Assembly: GCA_018242465.1 (NCBI GenBank)
Contig: JAFEBY010000103.1
Location: 1 to 34,056, forward strand
Direction of reading: 5' to 3'
DNA from: Pseudomonadota bacterium
GTDB taxonomy: Bacteria > Pseudomonadota > Gammaproteobacteria > Xanthomonadales > Xanthomonadaceae
Length of the DNA stretch: 34,056 nucleotides
The translations under genes were made by a program, and so were the position numbers. Shown piece by piece: positions 1-8,962 of the stretch (position 1 is its first letter; each line of letters opens with the position of its first letter). The notes beneath the pieces are model-generated. The model did no database searches. It had not been told where the DNA came from and saw nothing but the letters and a program-made list of their open reading frames with translations.

Positions 1-20
1 AAAGCCAGCCCTCATGTTAC

Positions 21-50
21 TTGCGGCGTGAAATGACCGGCAAGTATCCT
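21..50 (+). promoter_or_regulatory. Candidate promoter upstream of gcvR
   Basis: TTGCGG (21-26) is followed after 18 nt by TATCCT (45-50), a plausible sigma-70 -35/-10 pair about 55 nt before the gcvR TTG start. The first 105 nt hold no convincing gene. In E. coli the gene divergent from gcvR is dapA, so this may be part of a divergent intergenic region; that gene is outside the window and this is inference. Confidence 0.35.
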
Positions 51-105
51 GTCACTGTCGGCGCTCGGCCGGCGCCTGGGCGGACCGCCGCCGGACACGA
101 ACACT

Positions 106-666
106 TTGAGCGATACCGCCGCACGCCCCACGGGCAACGAGAACCACCTGCTCATCAACGCCTATGCGACGCACCCAGACTCGCCGCTGCTGCCGGTCTC
201 ACGGCGCATCAGCGATTCCGGTTGCAACCTGGTGGATGCGCGCCTGAGCACGGTCGGCCGCGATGTCTCGGCAAGCATGCTCGCGGTGGGATCGTGGGAT
301 GCCATCGCCAAACTCGAAGCGATGCTCTCCCGCCTCGAACGAGAAGAGGGCTACAAGCTCAACTGGTACCGCACCGGCCCCAAGCCGCTGCAGTCCAACC
401 TCATTCCCTACATCGTCGAAGTGGTCGCCGCCGACAAGCCGGGCATCCTGTTCCAGCTCGCCGATTTCTTCGATCGCCAGGGCATCACCGTCGAGAACCT
501 GCATTGCTCGCGCTATCGCGCGATGCAGACCGGCGCCGAGATGTTCACCGCGCAACTCACCATCGGCGTGCCGGCCGACATGCACATCGCCGGGCTGCGC
601 GATGATTTCCTCGAATTCTCCGATCGCCTCAATCTCGACGCGATCATGGACCCGATGAAGTTCTGA
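106..666 (+). CDS. gcvR: Glycine cleavage system regulator GcvR-like, tandem ACT-domain protein
   Basis: A 186-residue protein made of two ACT domains, roughly residues 15-85 and 103-178. The second opens with a typical ACT strand and helix (YIVEVVAADKPGILFQLADF). GcvR proteins bind amino acids and antagonise GcvA at the glycine cleavage operon. This role is known for the family and inferred here. The start is TTG at 106; the first in-frame ATG would delete most of ACT domain 1. bcp follows after 19 nt, the same gcvR-bcp order as in E. coli, which supports the assignment. No glycine cleavage genes are in the window, so the target cannot be confirmed. A generic ACT-domain regulator is the alternative. 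Confidence 0.85.
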   Translation: MSDTAARPTGNENHLLINAYATHPDSPLLPVSRRISDSGCNLVDARLSTVGRDVSASMLAVGSWDAIAKLEAMLSRLEREEGYKLNWYRTGPKPLQSNLIPYIVEVVAADKPGILFQLADFFDRQGITVENLHCSRYRAMQTGAEMFTAQLTIGVPADMHIAGLRDDFLEFSDRLNLDAIMDPMKF

Positions 667-685
667 CCGGATAGACGCACAGATA

Positions 686-1168
686 ATGACCATCAGCGTT
701 GGCAAGGCCGTCCCCAAGCCCGTCCTCGAACTGCCGTTGGCACTGGGCGATGGATCGACCGCCACGCTCGCCGATTTCGCCGGCCGCTGGATCGTCCTCT
801 ACTTCTATCCGAAGGATTCCACGCCCGGCTGCACCACCGAGGGCATCGATTTCCAGGCGCTGCTGCCGAAGTTCCGCAAGCTCGGTGCCGACGTGATCGG
901 CGTCTCGCGCGACTCGGTGAAATCGCACGCCAACTTCTGCGCCAAGCAGGGCTTCGCTTTCCCGCTGGTCAGCGACGGCGACGAGGCGCTGTGCCGCGCC
1001 TTCGGCGTGATCCAGATGAAGAAGCTCTATGGCCGCGAATTCGAGGGGATCGTGCGCAGCACGTACCTCATCGACCCGCAGGGCAAGGTCGCGCAGGCCT
1101 GGCAGCCGGTGAAGGTCACCGGGCATGCGCAGGCCGTGCTCGATGCGCTCAAGGAGCGCGCCAACTGA
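686..1168 (+). CDS. bcp: Thioredoxin-dependent thiol peroxidase Bcp (peroxiredoxin Q)
   Basis: 160 residues, the usual length for Bcp/PrxQ, which reduces H2O2 and organic hydroperoxides in the cytoplasm using thioredoxin. The peroxidatic motif PKDSTPGCTTEG puts the peroxidatic cysteine at Cys49. The residue five positions on, where E. coli-type Bcp has its resolving cysteine, is Ile54. A second cysteine lies at Cys85 (ANFCAKQG), matching the Cys48/Cys84 layout described for Xanthomonas Bcp, so Cys85 is the likely resolving residue. Cys103 is a third. The gene follows gcvR by 19 nt and is probably cotranscribed with it. Confidence 0.95.
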   Translation: MTISVGKAVPKPVLELPLALGDGSTATLADFAGRWIVLYFYPKDSTPGCTTEGIDFQALLPKFRKLGADVIGVSRDSVKSHANFCAKQGFAFPLVSDGDEALCRAFGVIQMKKLYGREFEGIVRSTYLIDPQGKVAQAWQPVKVTGHAQAVLDALKERAN

Positions 1169-1205
1169 CCGCATCACTCCTCCACCACAAAGGGAATCCG
1201 TCCGC

Positions 1206-2606
1206 ATGACCAAGGGCAAGCGCATCTACGTGCTGGATACCAACGTGCTGATGCACGATCCCACCGCCCTGTTCAAGTTCGAGGAACACGACGTGTTCCT
1301 GCCGATGCAGGTGATCGAGGAGCTCGACAACGGCAAGAAAGGCACGTCGGAAGCGAGTCGCAATGCGCGCCAGGTCAGCCGCTTCATCAACGAACTGATC
1401 GAGGAACAGGGCACCGACAAGATCGCGACCGGATTGAAGCTGCGCCCGCCGGGCGGCCTGCAGTTGCGCGCGGAAGGCGCCAGCGGCGTGCTGCGCTTCC
1501 AGACCAGCGATTTCGGCGGCGGCAAGGTGATGGGCACGGTGATGCCCGACAACCACATCCTCGCCGCGATCCTCTCGCTGCAGTCGCACGAGCCGGAAAC
1601 GCCGGTGGTGTTCGTGTCCAAGGACATCAACCTGCGGATCAAGGCGGCGATCGCCGGCATCATCAGCGAGGATTACGAAAACGATCGCGCGCTCGACGAC
1701 TTCAACCTGCTCTTCACCGGCTCGCAGGCGCTGCCCGAGGATTTCTGGACGCGCAACGGCAAGGACCTGAAGTCGTGGACCGACAAGGGGCGCACCTTCT
1801 ACGAAGTGGCGATGGCCGAGGGCGACGACTGGCACGCCAACCAGTTCCTCTACCTGCCCGGCGACGAGCAGTCCGAGTTCCGCGTGGCGAAGATCGCCGA
1901 CGGCAAGGCGGTGCTGCAGATCGTTGACGATTTCCGTTCGCACCAGCACGCGGTCTGGGGCATCAGCGCACGCAATCGCGAGCAGAATTTCGCGCTCAAC
2001 GCGCTGATGGATCCCGAGATCGATTTCGTCACCCTGCTCGGCACCGCCGGCACCGGCAAGACGCTGCTGACGCTGGCGGCCGGCCTTGCGCAGACGATGG
2101 ATGCGCAGCGCTACCGCGAAATCATCATGACCCGCGCGACGGTGAGCGTCGGCGAGGACATCGGCTTCCTGCCCGGCACCGAAGAGGAAAAGATGACGCC
2201 GTGGATGGGCGCGCTGACCGACAACCTCGAAGTGCTGATGCCGAACAACAAGGAAGGCGGATCGTGGGGCCGTGCCGCCACCAATGACCTGCTGGCCTCG
2301 CGCATCAAGATCCGTTCGATGAACTTCATGCGCGGCCGCACCTTCCTCAGCCGCTACCTGATCCTCGACGAAGCGCAGAACCTGACGCCGAAGCAGATGA
2401 AGACACTGATCACGCGCGCAGGCCCGGGCACCAAGATCGTCTGTCTTGGCAACGTCGAGCAGATCGACACGCCCTACCTCACCGAAACGACATCGGGCCT
2501 GACCTACGTCGTCGATCGCTTCAAGAACTGGGAGCACAGCGCGCATGTGACCCTGCGTCGCGGCGAGCGTTCGCGCCTGGCGGACCAGGCGTCGGAAGTG
2601 CTGTAA
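1206..2606 (+). CDS. PhoH family ATPase with N-terminal PIN domain
   Basis: 466 residues from the ATG at 1206. The open frame extends further upstream, but only this start gives the normal PIN opening, with the acidic residue Asp11 in YVLDTNVLMHDP. The N-terminal third is a PIN-type ribonuclease domain. The C-terminal half is a PhoH P-loop ATPase with Walker A GTAGTGKTLL near residue 280 and Walker B LILDEAQN near residue 383. PIN-PhoH proteins (YlaK/PhoH2 type) are thought to couple ATP-driven RNA unwinding to RNA cleavage. That is family knowledge and the cellular role is poorly defined. It sits 37 nt after bcp and 6 nt before the DUF1275 gene. This is not the phosphate-starvation PhoH of the ybeZ type, which lacks a PIN domain. 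Confidence 0.93.
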   Translation: MTKGKRIYVLDTNVLMHDPTALFKFEEHDVFLPMQVIEELDNGKKGTSEASRNARQVSRFINELIEEQGTDKIATGLKLRPPGGLQLRAEGASGVLRFQTSDFGGGKVMGTVMPDNHILAAILSLQSHEPETPVVFVSKDINLRIKAAIAGIISEDYENDRALDDFNLLFTGSQALPEDFWTRNGKDLKSWTDKGRTFYEVAMAEGDDWHANQFLYLPGDEQSEFRVAKIADGKAVLQIVDDFRSHQHAVWGISARNREQNFALNALMDPEIDFVTLLGTAGTGKTLLTLAAGLAQTMDAQRYREIIMTRATVSVGEDIGFLPGTEEEKMTPWMGALTDNLEVLMPNNKEGGSWGRAATNDLLASRIKIRSMNFMRGRTFLSRYLILDEAQNLTPKQMKTLITRAGPGTKIVCLGNVEQIDTPYLTETTSGLTYVVDRFKNWEHSAHVTLRRGERSRLADQASEVL

Positions 2607-2612
2607 CCGCGA

Positions 2613-3293
2613 ATGGGCGTGTCGGTGCCGCGATGGGTGTGGATCGGTGCGGGCGCGCTGGCCTGCATCGCCGGCATGATCAACGTCGTCGGCTTCCTCG
2701 GTTTCGAGCACCAGGCGATCACCCACCTCACCGGCACCACCAGCCTGCTGGGTGCGGCGATCGCCCATGGCGACATCCGGGCGATATCGCGGCTGGGCGG
2801 CATGGCGCTGGCCTTCCTCGCCGGCGCGGCGTTGAGCGGCATGATCGTGCAGGACAGCACGCTGCGGCTTGGTCGCCGTTACGGCGTCGTCCTGATGATC
2901 GAATCGATCCTGCTGTTCGTCGCCGTGCCGTTGTTCAACGCGCAAGCCATCGCCGGACCGTTGCTCGCCGCGGTCGCCTGTGGCCTGCAGAACGCGATGG
3001 CGACGACCTTCAGCGGTGCAGTGATCCGCACCACCCATCTGAGCGGGATGTTCACCGATCTCGGAATCGGCATCGGCCATGCGCTGCGCGGGATGCCGTT
3101 GCAACACCGACGCCTGCTGCTGAGCGCACTGATCATCTCCAGCTTCCTCCTGGGCGGCATCATCGGTGGCTGGCTGTTCGTGCGGATCGGCTATGACGCA
3201 TTGCTGATCCCGGCGGCGATGACCGGCCTCGTCGGCATCGGTTACTTCTTCTATCGGCAATTTGCCCTGCTGCACACCCGGGCAGACACATGA
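2613..3293 (+). CDS. YoaK/DUF1275 family integral membrane protein
   Basis: 226 residues with about six hydrophobic segments. The most diagnostic stretch is [28 protein letters not shown] (given here in parts: GLQNAM, then IRTTHLSG and TDLG), typical of the DUF1275/YoaK family of small inner-membrane proteins. No biochemical activity is established for the family. The start ATG at 2613 lies 6 nt after the PhoH stop, and the stop overlaps the thiD start by 4 nt (ATGA), so PhoH, DUF1275 and thiD probably form one transcript. Transport is often assumed for such proteins, but nothing here shows a substrate. Confidence 0.85.
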   Translation: MGVSVPRWVWIGAGALACIAGMINVVGFLGFEHQAITHLTGTTSLLGAAIAHGDIRAISRLGGMALAFLAGAALSGMIVQDSTLRLGRRYGVVLMIESILLFVAVPLFNAQAIAGPLLAAVACGLQNAMATTFSGAVIRTTHLSGMFTDLGIGIGHALRGMPLQHRRLLLSALIISSFLLGGIIGGWLFVRIGYDALLIPAAMTGLVGIGYFFYRQFALLHTRADT

Positions 3294-4093
3294 TTCCCTC
3301 CGTCCTCACCATTGCCGGCAGTGATTCCGGTGGCGGCGCCGGCATCCAGGCCGATCTCAAGACCTTCGCCGCGCATGGCGTGCATGGGCTTTCCGCGATC
3401 GCCGCGCTCACCGCGCAGAACACCCGCGGCGTGACTGCCGTGCACGTACCGCCGGTCGAATTCCTGCGCGCGCAACTCGCCGCCTGCTTCGACGACTTCG
3501 ACGTGCGCGCGGTGAAGATCGGCATGCTCGCCAACCGCGACGTGATCGATACGGTGGTCGATGCGTTGGTTGTCCAACGTGCTGCGCGCCCCGACCTCGC
3601 CATCGTCCTCGACCCGGTGATGATCGCGACTTCCGGCGCGAAACTGCTGGAAGACGGCGCGATCACCGCGCTGCGCACGCGACTGATGCCTCTGGCGACG
3701 GTGGTGACGCCAAATGTCCCGGAAGCGGAAGCGCTGGGTTCCGGAACGATCCGCAATCGCGACGATCTCGAACCTGCGGCAACGACCTTGCTGGCATCAG
3801 GCGCACAGGCGGTCTTCCTGAAAGGCGGCCACGTGCCCGGCGATCCGGTGCGCGACCTCTATCTCGGAGCGGATGGTGCGGCATCGATCGAGCACGCGCG
3901 CATCGACATCGAGGGCCACGGCACCGGCTGCACGCTGTCCTCGGCGATCGCCGCCAATCTCGCGCTCGGCCTGCCGCCGCGCGAAGCCTGCCTCGCCGCA
4001 TCGGACTACGTCCATCGCGCCCTGCTCGCCGGAACGCAGCCGGGATCGGGCGGATTGACGGTGCTCGGGCACTGGCAGGCGCGAAACGCCTGA
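3290..4093 (+). CDS. thiD: Bifunctional hydroxymethylpyrimidine/phosphomethylpyrimidine kinase ThiD
   Basis: 267 residues, the normal length. It phosphorylates HMP and then HMP-phosphate to give the pyrimidine half of thiamine. The N-terminus carries the family signature [20 protein letters not shown], followed by the QNTRGV segment. The C-terminal ribokinase-fold anion-hole region [17 protein letters not shown] sits near residues 206-222. Translation is coupled to the upstream DUF1275 gene by an ATGA overlap. No other thiamine gene and no TPP riboswitch were seen nearby. Confidence 0.96.
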   Translation: MIPSVLTIAGSDSGGGAGIQADLKTFAAHGVHGLSAIAALTAQNTRGVTAVHVPPVEFLRAQLAACFDDFDVRAVKIGMLANRDVIDTVVDALVVQRAARPDLAIVLDPVMIATSGAKLLEDGAITALRTRLMPLATVVTPNVPEAEALGSGTIRNRDDLEPAATTLLASGAQAVFLKGGHVPGDPVRDLYLGADGAASIEHARIDIEGHGTGCTLSSAIAANLALGLPPREACLAASDYVHRALLAGTQPGSGGLTVLGHWQARNA

Positions 4094-4110
4094 AAATCCC
4101 GGCGAATCGT

Positions 4111-4127
4111 CGTGATGCGGCATCACG
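4111..4127. repeat. 17-bp perfect palindrome between thiD and tRNA-Arg
   Basis: CGTGATGC-G-GCATCACG: two 8-nt arms around a single base. It lies 18 nt after the thiD stop and 28 nt before the tRNA. The one-base centre cannot form a stable hairpin loop without opening the stem, and no T-run follows, so a DNA operator is at least as likely as a thiD terminator. It overlaps where the tRNA promoter should be. Confidence 0.5.
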
Positions 4128-4155
4128 CCCCGTTCTCTGCGAAAATTGCGGACTT

Positions 4156-4232
4156 GGCCCCGTAGCTCAGCTGGATAGAGCGTCCCCCTCCTAAGGGGAA
4201 GGTCGTGCGTTCGAATCGCGCCGGGGCCACCA
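4156..4232 (+). tRNA. tRNA-Arg, anticodon CCU
   Basis: A 77-nt cloverleaf. The acceptor stem is GGCCCCG (4156-4162) with CGGGGCC (4222-4228), discriminator A and an encoded CCA at 4230-4232. The D stem is GCTC/GAGC. The anticodon stem TCCCC/GGGGA brackets the loop CTCCTAA, giving anticodon CCU (4190-4192), which reads AGG. The T loop TTCGAAT is intact. No attachment-site duplication or integrase is visible. An ALDH gene starts 18 nt downstream with no terminator between. Confidence 0.97.
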
Positions 4233-4250
4233 TTTTTCCTTGGAGATCCC

Positions 4251-5789
4251 ATGTCCCTGCACCCTGTCCTGTCCGCGCTCGGCCTGAGCGAGAACGAATC
4301 CGGCACCTATCTCGGCAATGGCGAATGGTCGAAGACCAGCGATGCCGGTGTGCTGGAGCCGGTGAACCCCACCACCGGCGACGTGCTGGGCAAGGTGCAT
4401 GCCTCATCGCAGTCCGACTACGACACCATCGTCGAGCGCGCGCAGGCCGCCTTCAAGGTGTGGCGCAAGACGCCGGCACCGCGCCGTGGTGAAGCGATCC
4501 GCCTGTGCGCCGATGCGCTGCGTGCGCACAAGGACGCGCTGGGGTCGCTGGTCGCGCTGGAGATGGGCAAGTCGAAGCCGGAAGGCGACGGCGAAGTGCA
4601 GGAAATGATCGACATCGGCGAATTCGCCGTCGGCCTGTCGCGCCAGCTCTACGGCCTGACCATGCACAGCGAGCGCCCCGGCCATCGCATGTATGAACAG
4701 TGGCACCCGATCGGGCTGGTCGGCATCATCTCGGCCTTCAATTTCCCGGTCGCGGTATGGGCGTGGAACAGCTTCGTCGCGGCAGTGTGCGGCGACATTT
4801 CGATCTGGAAGCCGTCGCCGAAGACGCCGCTCTCCGCGATCGCATCGATGAAGATCTGCAACGAAGCCTTGAAGGCTGGCGGCTTCCCCGACCTGTTCTT
4901 CCTGTTCAACGACGCCGGCACCGAACTCGCGCAGTCCTTCGTCGACGACAAACGCGTCGCGCTGATCAGCTTCACCGGATCGACCAAGGTTGGCCGCAAC
5001 GTCGGTGAGCGCGTTGCCACCCGCATGGGCCGCAGCCTGCTGGAACTCGGCGGCAACAATGCGATCATCGTCGACGAAACCGCCGACCTGAAGATGGCGA
5101 TCCCGGCGATCGTGTTCGGCGCGGTCGGCACCGCCGGCCAGCGCTGCACCACCACCCGTCGCCTGTTCGTCCACGAATCGATCTACGACGACGTGCTCGG
5201 AAAGCTCAAGGCCGCCTATGCACAGGTCGAGAAGAAGATCGGCGATCCCACCGATCCCGCCAACCTGATGGGTCCGCTCAACAGCCAGGATGGCGTGAAG
5301 GGCTTCCTCGCCGCGATCGAGAAGGCCAAGGCCAGCGGTGGCACCATCGAAAGCGGTGGCACCGCGCTGACCGATCGCAAGGGCAATTTCGTGTTGCCAG
5401 CGATCGTGACCGGCCTCGCCAACAGCGCCGAGATCGTCCAGCACGAAACCTTCGCGCCGATCCTCTACGTGATGAAGTATCGCGACATCGACGACGCCAT
5501 CGAGATGCAGAATGACGTGCCGCAGGGCCTGTCGTCGTCGATCTTCACCACCAACCTCAAGCGCGCGGAAGCATTCCTGGCGGCGTGGGGTTCGGATTGC
5601 GGCATCGCCAACGTCAACATCGGCACCAGCGGCGCGGAAATCGGTGGCGCGTTCGGCGGCGAGAAAGAGACCGGCGGCGGTCGCGAATCCGGTTCGGATG
5701 CGTGGAAGGCCTACATGCGCCGTCAAACCAATACCATCAACTATTCCGACGCATTGCCGCTGGCGCAGGGCATCAAGTTCGATCTCTGA
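4251..5789 (+). CDS. amaB: ALDH7-family L-aminoadipate-semialdehyde / piperideine-6-carboxylate dehydrogenase
   Basis: 512 residues. The catalytic cysteine is Cys299 ([10 protein letters not shown]) and the general base Glu265 (LELGGNN). The segments [20 protein letters not shown] and [20 protein letters not shown] are characteristic of the ALDH7/antiquitin family, which oxidises alpha-aminoadipate semialdehyde in lysine catabolism with NAD(P)+. The start ATG at 4251 is preceded by GGAG at a good distance. It is separated from tRNA-Arg by 18 nt and may be cotranscribed with it. pyrD follows after 34 nt. Lysine catabolism is inferred from family membership, as no other lysine-degradation gene is near. 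Confidence 0.9.
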   Translation: MSLHPVLSALGLSENESGTYLGNGEWSKTSDAGVLEPVNPTTGDVLGKVHASSQSDYDTIVERAQAAFKVWRKTPAPRRGEAIRLCADALRAHKDALGSLVALEMGKSKPEGDGEVQEMIDIGEFAVGLSRQLYGLTMHSERPGHRMYEQWHPIGLVGIISAFNFPVAVWAWNSFVAAVCGDISIWKPSPKTPLSAIASMKICNEALKAGGFPDLFFLFNDAGTELAQSFVDDKRVALISFTGSTKVGRNVGERVATRMGRSLLELGGNNAIIVDETADLKMAIPAIVFGAVGTAGQRCTTTRRLFVHESIYDDVLGKLKAAYAQVEKKIGDPTDPANLMGPLNSQDGVKGFLAAIEKAKASGGTIESGGTALTDRKGNFVLPAIVTGLANSAEIVQHETFAPILYVMKYRDIDDAIEMQNDVPQGLSSSIFTTNLKRAEAFLAAWGSDCGIANVNIGTSGAEIGGAFGGEKETGGGRESGSDAWKAYMRRQTNTINYSDALPLAQGIKFDL

Positions 5790-5823
5790 TCGAAACAGGC
5801 CAAGTAAAGGGAATTACTGACCG

Positions 5824-6888
5824 ATGTACGCCCTCGCCCGCCCGCTGCTGATGTCGATGGACGCCGAACGCGCGCACGATCGTGCGTTGCATTGGCTCGA
5901 TCGCGCGCACGCAGTTGGCTTGACGAGCGTTGTGGTACGCCGACCACCGCCGTTGCCGACGTCGGCACTGGGGCTGCGTTTTCCCAATCCGGTCGGACTG
6001 GCCGCGGGCCTCGACAAGAACGGTGCACACATCGATGCACTGTTCGGGCTCGGCTTCGGTTTCATCGAAGTCGGCACCGTCACGCCGCGGTCGCAGGCGG
6101 GCAATCCACTGCCGCGCCTGTTCCGCGTTGCCGAGCATGAGGCCATCATCAACCGCATGGGCTTCAACAACGACGGCATCGACGCGCTGGTCCGCAACGT
6201 CGAGCGCTCGAAACATGCCCGTGCCGACGCGAACCGCGGCATCCTCGGCATCAACATCGGCAAGAATCGCGATACCACCAACGCTGATGCGCTGAACGAT
6301 TACCTGATCTGCCTCGAACGCGCCTACCCGCTGGCGGACTACATCGCCGTCAACATTTCCTCGCCGAACACCGCGGGGTTGCGCGAATTGCAGGAAGAAC
6401 AATCGCTGCGCCGCCTCGTCTCCGGCTTGCGCGATGCCCAGGAGCGCCTGTCCGGGCAGCATCGCCGACGCGTGCCCTTGCTGGTCAAGATCGCACCGGA
6501 TCTCAGCGACGAGGACATCGATGCGATCGCCCGCGTCTTCAACGATCTCGACGTCGACGGCGTGATCGCCACCAATACTACGGTCTCGCGCAGCGAAATC
6601 CGGGGCAATCCGCTGGCGGCGGAAACCGGCGGCCTGTCCGGTGCGCCATTGCTGGAGCGCTCGACCGCGACCCTGCGCCGCCTGCGTGCACGCCTCGCCA
6701 ACCACATCCCGATGATCGGCGTCGGCGGCATCGTCAGTGGCACCGACGCCATCGCCAAGACGGCCGCCGGTGCGCAACTGGTGCAGCTCTACACCGGGCT
6801 GGTCTATCGCGGCCCGCGCCTGATCCGCGAATGCGTCGACGCCATTCATCGTCGCACCCAGCAAGCCTCGACACCCGCGCTGAAATGA
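5824..6888 (+). CDS. pyrD: Dihydroorotate dehydrogenase (quinone), class 2
   Basis: 354 residues. It oxidises dihydroorotate to orotate in pyrimidine synthesis at the inner membrane, passing electrons to quinone. Class 2 membership is shown by the N-terminal helical extension (residues 1-45, with the DAERAHD segment), the FMN-site sequence [13 protein letters not shown], the active-site loop [13 protein letters not shown] with catalytic Ser, and the IGVGGI and [13 protein letters not shown] phosphate-binding region. An AGGG sequence lies upstream of the start. It ends in an ATGA overlap with murB. Confidence 0.97.
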   Translation: MYALARPLLMSMDAERAHDRALHWLDRAHAVGLTSVVVRRPPPLPTSALGLRFPNPVGLAAGLDKNGAHIDALFGLGFGFIEVGTVTPRSQAGNPLPRLFRVAEHEAIINRMGFNNDGIDALVRNVERSKHARADANRGILGINIGKNRDTTNADALNDYLICLERAYPLADYIAVNISSPNTAGLRELQEEQSLRRLVSGLRDAQERLSGQHRRRVPLLVKIAPDLSDEDIDAIARVFNDLDVDGVIATNTTVSRSEIRGNPLAAETGGLSGAPLLERSTATLRRLRARLANHIPMIGVGGIVSGTDAIAKTAAGAQLVQLYTGLVYRGPRLIRECVDAIHRRTQQASTPALK

Positions 6889-7910
6889 GCAGCGGCTTGC
6901 AGGTCACCCGCGCGCAATCGCTGCGCACGCGCAACACCTTCGGAATCGACCTCACCACGCCGTTAGCGCTGCGCATAATCGATCTCACGCAATTGCCAGA
7001 CGCTCTGGCGATCGCACCCGATGCGCTGGTGCTCGGTGGCGGCAGCAACCTGTTGCTGGTTGCAGCCCCCGATGCAGTGCTCGACCTCGTCAACAACGAC
7101 ATCACCGTCGTCGCGGAAACGGGCGATCATGTCGACGTGCGCTGCGGGGCCGGTACGGTCTGGCACGACTTCGTGATGGCAACGCTACAACGCGGCTGGT
7201 CGGGACTGGAGAACCTTTCGCTGATTCCCGGCACCGTCGGCGCTTCGCCAATCCAGAACATCGGTGCGTACGGCGTGGAGGTCATGGAACGCATCACCGC
7301 CGTCGATGCCTGGGATCGCCACGATGCGCGCTGGCTGCGCTTCAATGCCGCCGATTGCGCCTTCACCTATCGCGACAGCCGCTTCAAGCACGAACCCGAC
7401 CGCTACGTGGTGACCTCGGTGGAGTTCCGCCTCGATCGCCGGCCTCGGTTGCGACTCGACTACGCCGGCATCCGTGAGGAACTGGCGACGATGGCGATCC
7501 CGGCACCGACCGCGAACGACGTCGCTGCTGCCGTGATCCGCATCCGTCGCCGCAAGCTGCCTGACCCGGCGGTGATCGGCAACGCCGGCAGCTTCTTCAA
7601 GAATCCGATCGTGGCAGCCGACCACGCGGATGCATTGCACCGCGAACATGCCGACCTCCCGGTGTTCACTGTCGGCACGGACGACCGACGCAAGCTGTCC
7701 GCCGCGTGGCTGATCGACCGCTGCGGCTGGAAGGGCTATCGCGACGGGGACGCCGGCGTCTCCGCCGGGCACGCGCTGGTGCTGGTCAATCACGGCGACG
7801 CCAGCGGTGCACAGCTGCTCGATCTGGCAAGGCGCATCGCCGCGTCGGTGCAGGTGCGTTTCGGCGTGGCGATCGAACCGGAACCACGGATCATCGGCGC
7901 GAAGTGGTGA
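6885..7910 (+). CDS. murB: UDP-N-acetylenolpyruvoylglucosamine reductase MurB, type I
   Basis: 341 residues from the ATG at 6885. The open frame runs further upstream, but this start overlaps the pyrD stop as ATGA and gives the usual N-terminus. MurB reduces enolpyruvyl-UDP-GlcNAc to UDP-MurNAc with FAD and NADPH in cytoplasmic peptidoglycan synthesis. Visible features are the FAD-binding loop [26 protein letters not shown], Arg163 in YRDSRFK, the catalytic Ser236 in NAGSFFKNP, and the C-terminal EPEPR acidic motif (Glu331/Glu333). The insert and C-terminal fold match type I (E. coli-like) enzymes. Confidence 0.96.
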   Translation: MSSGLQVTRAQSLRTRNTFGIDLTTPLALRIIDLTQLPDALAIAPDALVLGGGSNLLLVAAPDAVLDLVNNDITVVAETGDHVDVRCGAGTVWHDFVMATLQRGWSGLENLSLIPGTVGASPIQNIGAYGVEVMERITAVDAWDRHDARWLRFNAADCAFTYRDSRFKHEPDRYVVTSVEFRLDRRPRLRLDYAGIREELATMAIPAPTANDVAAAVIRIRRRKLPDPAVIGNAGSFFKNPIVAADHADALHREHADLPVFTVGTDDRRKLSAAWLIDRCGWKGYRDGDAGVSAGHALVLVNHGDASGAQLLDLARRIAASVQVRFGVAIEPEPRIIGAKW

Positions 7911-8872
7911 ACGCAACAACCGCTCACTTGCCAGTGCAGCAACGTCCGCCACTTCTGCGCGCAGCGCTGTACATGCTGCTCAGCACGATTGGTTTCGGAC
8001 TGATGGCGGTCACGATCCGACTTGCCTCGAAGACCGAATCGACACTGGAAATCGCCTTCTTCCGCAATTTCTTCGGCCTGATCGCACTGCTGCCGTTGCT
8101 GCTTGGCCCGGTACTGCGCACTGCCGATCCACGCGCCGCATGGCGCAAGACCGTGCACACCACCCGATTGTCGCGCTATGGCGTGCGCGCGTTGATCGGC
8201 TTCGTCGGGATGTTCCTCGGCTTCTGGTCGATCGCCAACCTGCCACTGTCGCAGGCGATCGCACTGGCGTATTCCTCGCCGATCTTCGTCACGATCGCTG
8301 CCGTACTGATGCTGGGCGAAGTCGTGCGCGCGCGACGCTGGGCTGCCGTCACCATCGGTTTCATCGGCATGCTGGTGATCGTTCGACCGTTCTCGCACAC
8401 CTTCACCCTGGCTTCTCTGGTGGCTGTTTCCGCAGCGATCACCAGCGCAATCGTCGCCATCCAGATCAAGCAGCTGTCGACCACCGACGGTCCCGACACC
8501 ATCGTGTTCTGGACCTATGTACTGTGGGTCCCGATGTCGCTGGTCGCCGCGCTGTTCCAGTGGCACTGGCCGCAGGGCATCACCTGGGTGTGGCTGATAT
8601 TGACCGGCGTGCTCGGCACCATTGGCCAGGTGATGTGGACGCGTGCGCTCAAGCTCGGCGAAGTCTCGGCGCTGACGCCGATCAGCTTCGTGCAGCTGGT
8701 GGTGGTGACGATCGCCGGCTGGCTGCTGTTTGATGAACATGTCGACCGCTGGACGCTGATTGGCGCCGGCATCATCTTCGCCTCGACCGCTTATATCGCC
8801 CATCGCGAAGCGCAACTCGCACGCTTGAACCGCAGCAATGCCGCCAGCGAGGCCACCGAAGCAGGGCGTTGA
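7907..8872 (+). CDS. DMT-superfamily (EamA) transporter
   Basis: 321 residues with about ten hydrophobic helices in two EamA repeats. The first ends near the motif SQAIALAYSSPIFVTIAA followed by GE, and the second contains LGEVSALTPISFVQLVVV. I chose the GTG at 7907 because it overlaps the murB stop as GTGA, echoing the coupling upstream; the open frame to the left is antisense-like noise. EamA proteins are mostly inner-membrane metabolite exporters or permeases of unknown substrate. Coupling to murB and pyrD does not identify the substrate. Confidence 0.88.
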   Translation: MNATTAHLPVQQRPPLLRAALYMLLSTIGFGLMAVTIRLASKTESTLEIAFFRNFFGLIALLPLLLGPVLRTADPRAAWRKTVHTTRLSRYGVRALIGFVGMFLGFWSIANLPLSQAIALAYSSPIFVTIAAVLMLGEVVRARRWAAVTIGFIGMLVIVRPFSHTFTLASLVAVSAAITSAIVAIQIKQLSTTDGPDTIVFWTYVLWVPMSLVAALFQWHWPQGITWVWLILTGVLGTIGQVMWTRALKLGEVSALTPISFVQLVVVTIAGWLLFDEHVDRWTLIGAGIIFASTAYIAHREAQLARLNRSNAASEATEAGR

Positions 8873-8913
8873 GTGCGACGCCACCGCGCAGGTGACCAAT
8901 GGCACGGGGGCGC

Positions 8914-8928
8914 CGCCAGGTTCTGGCG
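8914..8928. other. Short hairpin upstream of the DUF5694 gene
   Basis: CGCCAG (8914-8919), loop GTT, CTGGCG (8923-8928): a perfect 6-bp stem in the 90-nt gap between the EamA gene and the DUF5694 gene. No T-run follows within a few nucleotides, so it is not a convincing intrinsic terminator. Confidence 0.4.
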
Positions 8929-8962
8929 TAAGGTCGCCCGATCCAATACAAAACTTTTCTGC

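Noticed and set aside
1149..3275. A 708-codon minus-strand open frame opposite PhoH and DUF1275
   Set aside because: It is the complement of two clear genes and its product is a His/Arg/Gln/Asp-rich mix typical of antisense frames in high-GC DNA.
4156..4250. tRNA-Arg as the edge of an integrated element
   Set aside because: No integrase, no repeated tRNA 3-prime end, and ordinary housekeeping genes on both sides.
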